A stretch of DNA of 26,670 bases from BM714 sp964644525 (GTDB lineage Bacteria; Bacillota; Clostridia; Peptostreptococcales; BM714). The notes beneath the pieces are model-generated. The model had not been told where the DNA came from. It saw nothing but the letters and a program-made list of their open reading frames with translations, and made no database searches. Every line of letters starts with the position of its first letter. Position 1 is the stretch's first letter. The stretch lies in NCBI GenBank assembly GCA_964644525.1, contig CAZXWC010000019.1, forward strand, positions 1-26,670, in the 5' to 3' direction. The position numbers were made by a program, and so were the translations under genes. This document shows positions 23,458 through 26,670 of the stretch, in pieces.

Positions 23458-23461
23458 ACAA

Positions 23462-24799
23462 TCAACTCCGATTCTTTATTTTAATAATCTTATCAATAAG
23501 CATAAATCCGTCAATCTCGACCGGAATTATCTCTTTCATTAAACTTTTTCCTATTTTCCCGATATTCAAATCATCAACTGTGAGTCTGGTGCCTTCCTTG
23601 ATCATAGTAGCTGGAACAAGTACTGTTTTTGCTTCAGTTTTATCAATTGCATTTAATAAATCCTTGCCGCTTATGAGTCCTGCTACTGTGATATCTCTGC
23701 CGAAATAGTCATTTTCAATTTTAACGATTTCGATAGAAAGTCCTTCAATTTTCCTCTCAATAATTTTTGCCATTTTCACGATGAAATCATAAGAGAGGGC
23801 TCCTGTAACCATTGCTATTTTTAAATTTCCACTTGAATCCGGCAACCCGCCTTCCAGTGCTTCAATTATCTGACTTTCAAATTTCCTTGTAATTCCAACA
23901 CCGTTTTCAATCTGCAAAAATCCTTCATACTCATCATAAGCAGGAAGTTCCTTTTCAGCAACTATATAAAATTCATCTGAAAGATGAACGAATGCTTTTC
24001 CGTATTTTTCCCTGTACTTCGCCTGTTTAGACTCCACAATTTCTATGGTTTCAGTCGCTTTCGCCTTATCTACTTTATCAAGCTTGAAAAGTCCTTGTCT
24101 GAAATTGGTCAAACCAACCGGAACAATCGCAATGCTCTGCATATTCGGGAAAAAGCCCTCAAGATCATCCAATGTTTTTTCAAGCACTTTTCCGTCGTTT
24201 ATTCCGGGACAAAGAACTATTTGTCCGTTCATCGATATATTATGGTCAGTAATCGCTTTTATTTGTTTCATTATATCGCCCGCACGCTTGTTTCCCATCA
24301 TTCTAATTCTGATTTTAGGATCAGTTGCATGAACAGAAACATTTATTGGGGTTATGTGGAGCTGTATTATTCTATCAATGTCTCCTTGCTCAAGATTCGT
24401 AAATGTAGCAAAATTCCCATGAAGCACCGAAAGTCTGTAATCATCGTCCTTTACATACAATGAGGATCTCATGCCTTTCGGCATTTGATCCACAAAACAA
24501 AACAAGCATTTATTATGGCAACGCATTATACTGTCCATTGTAGGAGAAACGAAAATAAGACCCAAATCTTCATCGTATTCCTTTTCAATTTCTATTTCCC
24601 ATATTTCTCCATCATGTTTTTCCACTTCAAGCAAAAGGTATTCGTCATTTATCAAATATATATAATCCAATATGTCTTTAACTTCTTTTCCATTTATTTT
24701 AACAAGCCTGTCCCCTTTTTGAAAACCGGCTTCCTGTCCAATGCTGGCGTTTTTTACTTGGTCAATCCTGCTGAATCGGATCATATCGCATTTTTCCAT
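23462..24799 (-). CDS. DUF512 protein: PDZ plus radical-SAM-like FeS protein
   Basis: 445-residue conserved protein with an N-terminal PDZ-like domain (about 12-75, GQEAGFQKGDRLVKINGKEV), a Cys cluster CHNKCLFC (C94, C98, C101) of the radical SAM CxxxCxxC type in a TIM-barrel-like region, and the C-terminal DUF512 domain. The substrate is unknown. The cluster and the downstream VSVHATDP and GQIVLCPGIND strands support a radical SAM fold. It is often next to der in Clostridia, as here, with 4 bases to der and 2 to nrdR. The ATG at 24799 has AAAAGG about ten bases upstream; ATG at 24784 is an alternative. Confidence 0.88.
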   Translation of the reverse strand: MEKCDMIRFSRIDQVKNASIGQEAGFQKGDRLVKINGKEVKDILDYIYLINDEYLLLEVEKHDGEIWEIEIEKEYDEDLGLIFVSPTMDSIMRCHNKCLFCFVDQMPKGMRSSLYVKDDDYRLSVLHGNFATFTNLEQGDIDRIIQLHITPINVSVHATDPKIRIRMMGNKRAGDIMKQIKAITDHNISMNGQIVLCPGINDGKVLEKTLDDLEGFFPNMQSIAIVPVGLTNFRQGLFKLDKVDKAKATETIEIVESKQAKYREKYGKAFVHLSDEFYIVAEKELPAYDEYEGFLQIENGVGITRKFESQIIEALEGGLPDSSGNLKIAMVTGALSYDFIVKMAKIIERKIEGLSIEIVKIENDYFGRDITVAGLISGKDLLNAIDKTEAKTVLVPATMIKEGTRLTVDDLNIGKIGKSLMKEIIPVEIDGFMLIDKIIKIKNRS

Positions 24800-24801
24800 T
24801 C

Positions 24802-25263
24802 CTATGCATCCTTTTCATTTAAAATTTTCTTCAGTTCATCCATAAATGTGTTTATATCCTTGAATTGCCTGTATACAGATGCAAAACGCACATATGCTAC
24901 TTCATCTGTATCCTTAAGGTACTGCATAACCAATTCCCCTATGCGGACGGACTCGATTTCCTTTTCCAATGAACTTTGAAGATCCTTTTCCAATTCTTCT
25001 ACAATATGCTCAATTGTTTGAATCGAAACAGGTCTTTTTTCACATGCTTTTATAATTCCATTTCTAATTTTATCTCTGTTGAACGTTTCCCTGCTCATGT
25101 CCCTTTTTACTATTACAAGAGGAATTTCTTCGATTTTTTCATATGTGGTGAATCTTCTCTTGCATTCGAGGCATTCACGCCTTCTCCTGATTGAATTTCC
25201 TTCGTCTGTAGGTCTTGAATCAATCACCTTTGTTTCACTGTTGCTGCAAAACGGACAATTCAT
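24802..25263 (-). CDS. nrdR: Transcriptional repressor NrdR
   Basis: Zinc-ribbon/ATP-cone repressor of ribonucleotide reductase genes. The 153 residues show zinc-ligand cysteines C3, C6, C31 and C34 (CPFC and CLEC) and an ATP-cone domain (about 46-136, VKRDMSRETFNRDKIRNGI), which senses dATP/ATP. The start has AAAGGAGG seven bases upstream. It follows ftsZ by 27 bases. No nrd gene or NrdR box pair was noticed in this window, so its targets are elsewhere. Confidence 0.97.
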   Translation of the reverse strand: MNCPFCSNSETKVIDSRPTDEGNSIRRRRECLECKRRFTTYEKIEEIPLVIVKRDMSRETFNRDKIRNGIIKACEKRPVSIQTIEHIVEELEKDLQSSLEKEIESVRIGELVMQYLKDTDEVAYVRFASVYRQFKDINTFMDELKKILNEKDA

Positions 25264-25290
25264 GAATTACCTCCTTTATACAATAACTTG

Positions 25291-26487
25291 CTATTGCGGA
25301 TTTCTCTTCGATCTGAGAAATGTCGGAATATCTAATACTTCAAATCCATCATCCTTCTCATTTTCAAAATCAGATTCATCCGGTTCGGGCTCTTTTTCTT
25401 CTTTCCCGGCAATACAAACTTCTTCTACCAAAGCAGATTCATTCGAATCTTCAACTTCTGTTTCTGTTTTTTCTTGTTTTTCGTTTTTCTCTTCTATTTT
25501 TTCTTCCACTATGGGCTCTGTTGCAAGACCCATATATTTTTCAAATCCGGTCGCTATTACCGTTATTCTGATTTCATCTTTCATGTCGTCGTCAATAACG
25601 GCACCGAAAATGATATTAGCATCAGAATCAGCTGCCTCCGAAACCAATTCCGCAGCTTCATTTATTTCGAATAATCCAAGATCGGTTCCTCCCGTTATGT
25701 TTAACAAAACACCCTTCGATCCATTAATTGTAGTTTCAAGCAATGGACTCTGTATTGCCATTTGGGCGGCATCCTTGGCTCTGTTCTCCCCGGCAGCCTT
25801 TCCAATCCCCATATGCGCCAATCCTTTTTCATGCATGATTGTTTTTACATCGGCAAAGTCTAGATTAACAAGTCCCGGTATCGATATGAGATCCGAAATT
25901 CCTTGCACCCCTTGCCTCAGTACATCGTCAGCTACTTGAAAAGCCTGCATTATCGACGCTTTCTTTTCTACCACTTGCAACAAGCGATCATTTGGAATTG
26001 TAACAAGCGTGTCAACTGTTTCACCCAATTTGTCTATTCCGATTTCCGCATGTTGACTTCTTACCTTTCCTTCAAATCCGAATGGTTTTGTAACCACCCC
26101 AACCGTTAAAATTTCCATCTCCTTGGCAATTTCTGCAACTATTGGGGCTGCCCCGGTACCAGTACCGCCGCCCATTCCAGCTGTAACAAAAACCATATCC
26201 GCACCGCTTAAGGCCTGTTTTATTTCATCCCGGCTTTCTTCTGCAGATTTTTTCCCTATTTCAGGATTTGCACCTGCTCCCAAACCTTTTGTTATTTTTT
26301 CACCTATCTGTATTTTAAATTCAGCCTTTGATGAAAACAGGGCCTGCTTATCAGTGTTAACGGCAATAAACTGAACACCTTTCAAATTCGCGTCAATCAT
26401 TCTATTCACGGCATTGTTTCCTCCGCCGCCAACTCCTACAACTTTTATTTGTGCAAATCTTTCTATATCAGTATCAAATTCCAACAT
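25291..26487 (-). CDS. ftsZ: Cell division protein FtsZ
   Basis: Tubulin-like GTPase forming the Z ring. The 398 residues show the nucleotide-binding GGGNNAVNRM (21-30), the tubulin signature GGGTGTG (106-112), the T7 loop NLDFADV (208-214), an acidic variable linker (about 320-384) and the C-terminal peptide DIPTFLRSKRNPQ, the docking site for SepF, FtsA and other partners. The start has AAGGAGG eight bases upstream. It lies after sbp; the sporulation genes spoIIGA-sigE-sigG that often follow ftsZ in spore-formers are not here. Confidence 0.98.
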   Translation of the reverse strand: MLEFDTDIERFAQIKVVGVGGGGNNAVNRMIDANLKGVQFIAVNTDKQALFSSKAEFKIQIGEKITKGLGAGANPEIGKKSAEESRDEIKQALSGADMVFVTAGMGGGTGTGAAPIVAEIAKEMEILTVGVVTKPFGFEGKVRSQHAEIGIDKLGETVDTLVTIPNDRLLQVVEKKASIMQAFQVADDVLRQGVQGISDLISIPGLVNLDFADVKTIMHEKGLAHMGIGKAAGENRAKDAAQMAIQSPLLETTINGSKGVLLNITGGTDLGLFEINEAAELVSEAADSDANIIFGAVIDDDMKDEIRITVIATGFEKYMGLATEPIVEEKIEEKNEKQEKTETEVEDSNESALVEEVCIAGKEEKEPEPDESDFENEKDDGFEVLDIPTFLRSKRNPQ

Positions 26488-26546
26488 GTTGAAATCCTCC
26501 TTATTGGCATTTTATATGTGTAATAATGTTTGTTCATTCACTATAG

Positions 26547-26555
26547 ATTGTAACA
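26547..26555 (-). promoter_or_regulatory. Weak extended -10 candidate upstream of ftsZ
   Basis: On the minus strand TGTTACAAT is an extended -10-like element about 60 bases before the ftsZ start, in the gap after sbp. No convincing -35 hexamer lies at the right distance. Confidence 0.3.
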
Positions 26556-26575
26556 TAAAAGCATGTTCATATCTC

Positions 26576-26670
26576 TCATTCTCGCAATTTTGATATAAAG
26601 TGTCTCCTAATATAGGCAAAGTTTTCAAACAATCTTACACCAAATGCAACAATTGCCGCATAATATAGCG
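26576..26670 (-). CDS. sbp: Small basic membrane protein Sbp (DUF1290), 3' end only
   Basis: The window edge cuts this gene; only the last 30 residues and the TGA stop at 26576-26578 are present. The tail contains FGVRLFENFAYIRRHF, which closely matches the end of Bacillus Sbp as I remember it (FGVRLFQNIAVIRRNL), a small membrane protein of the division locus. The frame is open to the edge, while the other two minus frames are closed early. In Bacillus sbp is followed by ftsA then ftsZ; here ftsZ follows directly after 88 bases. The family call rests on a short match. Confidence 0.75.
   Translation of the reverse strand, partial: LYYAAIVAFGVRLFENFAYIRRHFISKLRE

Noticed and set aside
25264..25290. 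Hairpin CAATA...TATTG between ftsZ and nrdR as a terminator
   Set aside because: Only 5 bp of mostly A-T pairs with no T-tract; it is unlikely to stop transcription, and the genes are probably co-transcribed.
25079..25939. A 286-codon open frame on the plus strand opposite nrdR and ftsZ
   Set aside because: It is Ser-rich and low in complexity, as expected for the antisense of the ftsZ linker, has no start signal, and both minus-strand genes are certain.
1..26670. tRNA, rRNA, CRISPR or tandem repeats
   Set aside because: No cloverleaf with a GGTTCRANNCC arm, no repeated unit with regular spacing and no rRNA-like stretch was seen on either strand.

Overview
This window is a block of AT-rich, low-GC chromosomal housekeeping genes from a Gram-positive bacterium of the Clostridia type. 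The evidence is the gene content and order: sbp-ftsZ-nrdR; yggS-sepF-yggT-ylmH-divIVA; ftsK-rimO-pgsA-cinA-recA-recX-rny-spoVS; and strong AAGGAGG-type ribosome binding sites. No tRNA or rRNA gene, CRISPR array, insertion sequence or phage module is visible. No gene-free stretch reaches 300 bases; the longest is the 221 bases between rny and spoVS. All genes are on the minus strand except rqcH.

In the direction of transcription (from the right end), region 1 (26670-21093) holds the 3' end of a small basic membrane protein gene (sbp), ftsZ, nrdR, a DUF512 radical-SAM-like gene, der and gpsA. Region 2 (20998-15015) holds an unrecognised small membrane protein with its own promoter and terminator, a HlyD-like single-span protein, and the division cluster yggS-sepF-yggT-ylmH-divIVA, followed by mtnN and rluD. 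The lone plus-strand gene rqcH (13243-15018) converges on rluD over a perfect 50-bp palindrome and diverges from dapF. Region 3 (13123-4978) is dapF, ftsK, rimO, pgsA, cinA, recA and recX, mostly tightly packed with overlaps. Region 4 (4846-6) is rny, spoVS, purB and a tyrosine recombinase, each separated by readable promoters and terminators.

Functionally the block joins cell division (ftsZ, sepF, divIVA, ftsK), envelope precursors (dapF, pgsA, gpsA), ribosome and translation work (der, rimO, rluD, ylmH, rqcH), DNA repair (recA, recX), RNA decay (rny) and nucleotide metabolism (purB, nrdR, mtnN).

The genes are mostly ordinary; the most interesting material is in the short intergenic regions. 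(1) The rny leader runs from a near-consensus promoter into an intrinsic terminator just before the rny ribosome binding site, and upstream segments can form mutually exclusive hairpins, an attenuator layout with no name known to me. (2) The recA-recX gap has a terminator whose 5' arm is also complementary to the recX ribosome binding site. (3) recA has a sigma-A promoter and a LexA-type SOS box. (4) purB has an inverted pair of PurBox-like sites over its promoter. (5) spoVS has a sigma-H-like promoter. (6) rqcH and rluD share a palindrome that encodes identical C-terminal tails. The sporulation genes that usually follow ftsZ and gpsA in spore-forming Clostridia are missing here, which raises the question whether this organism sporulates.
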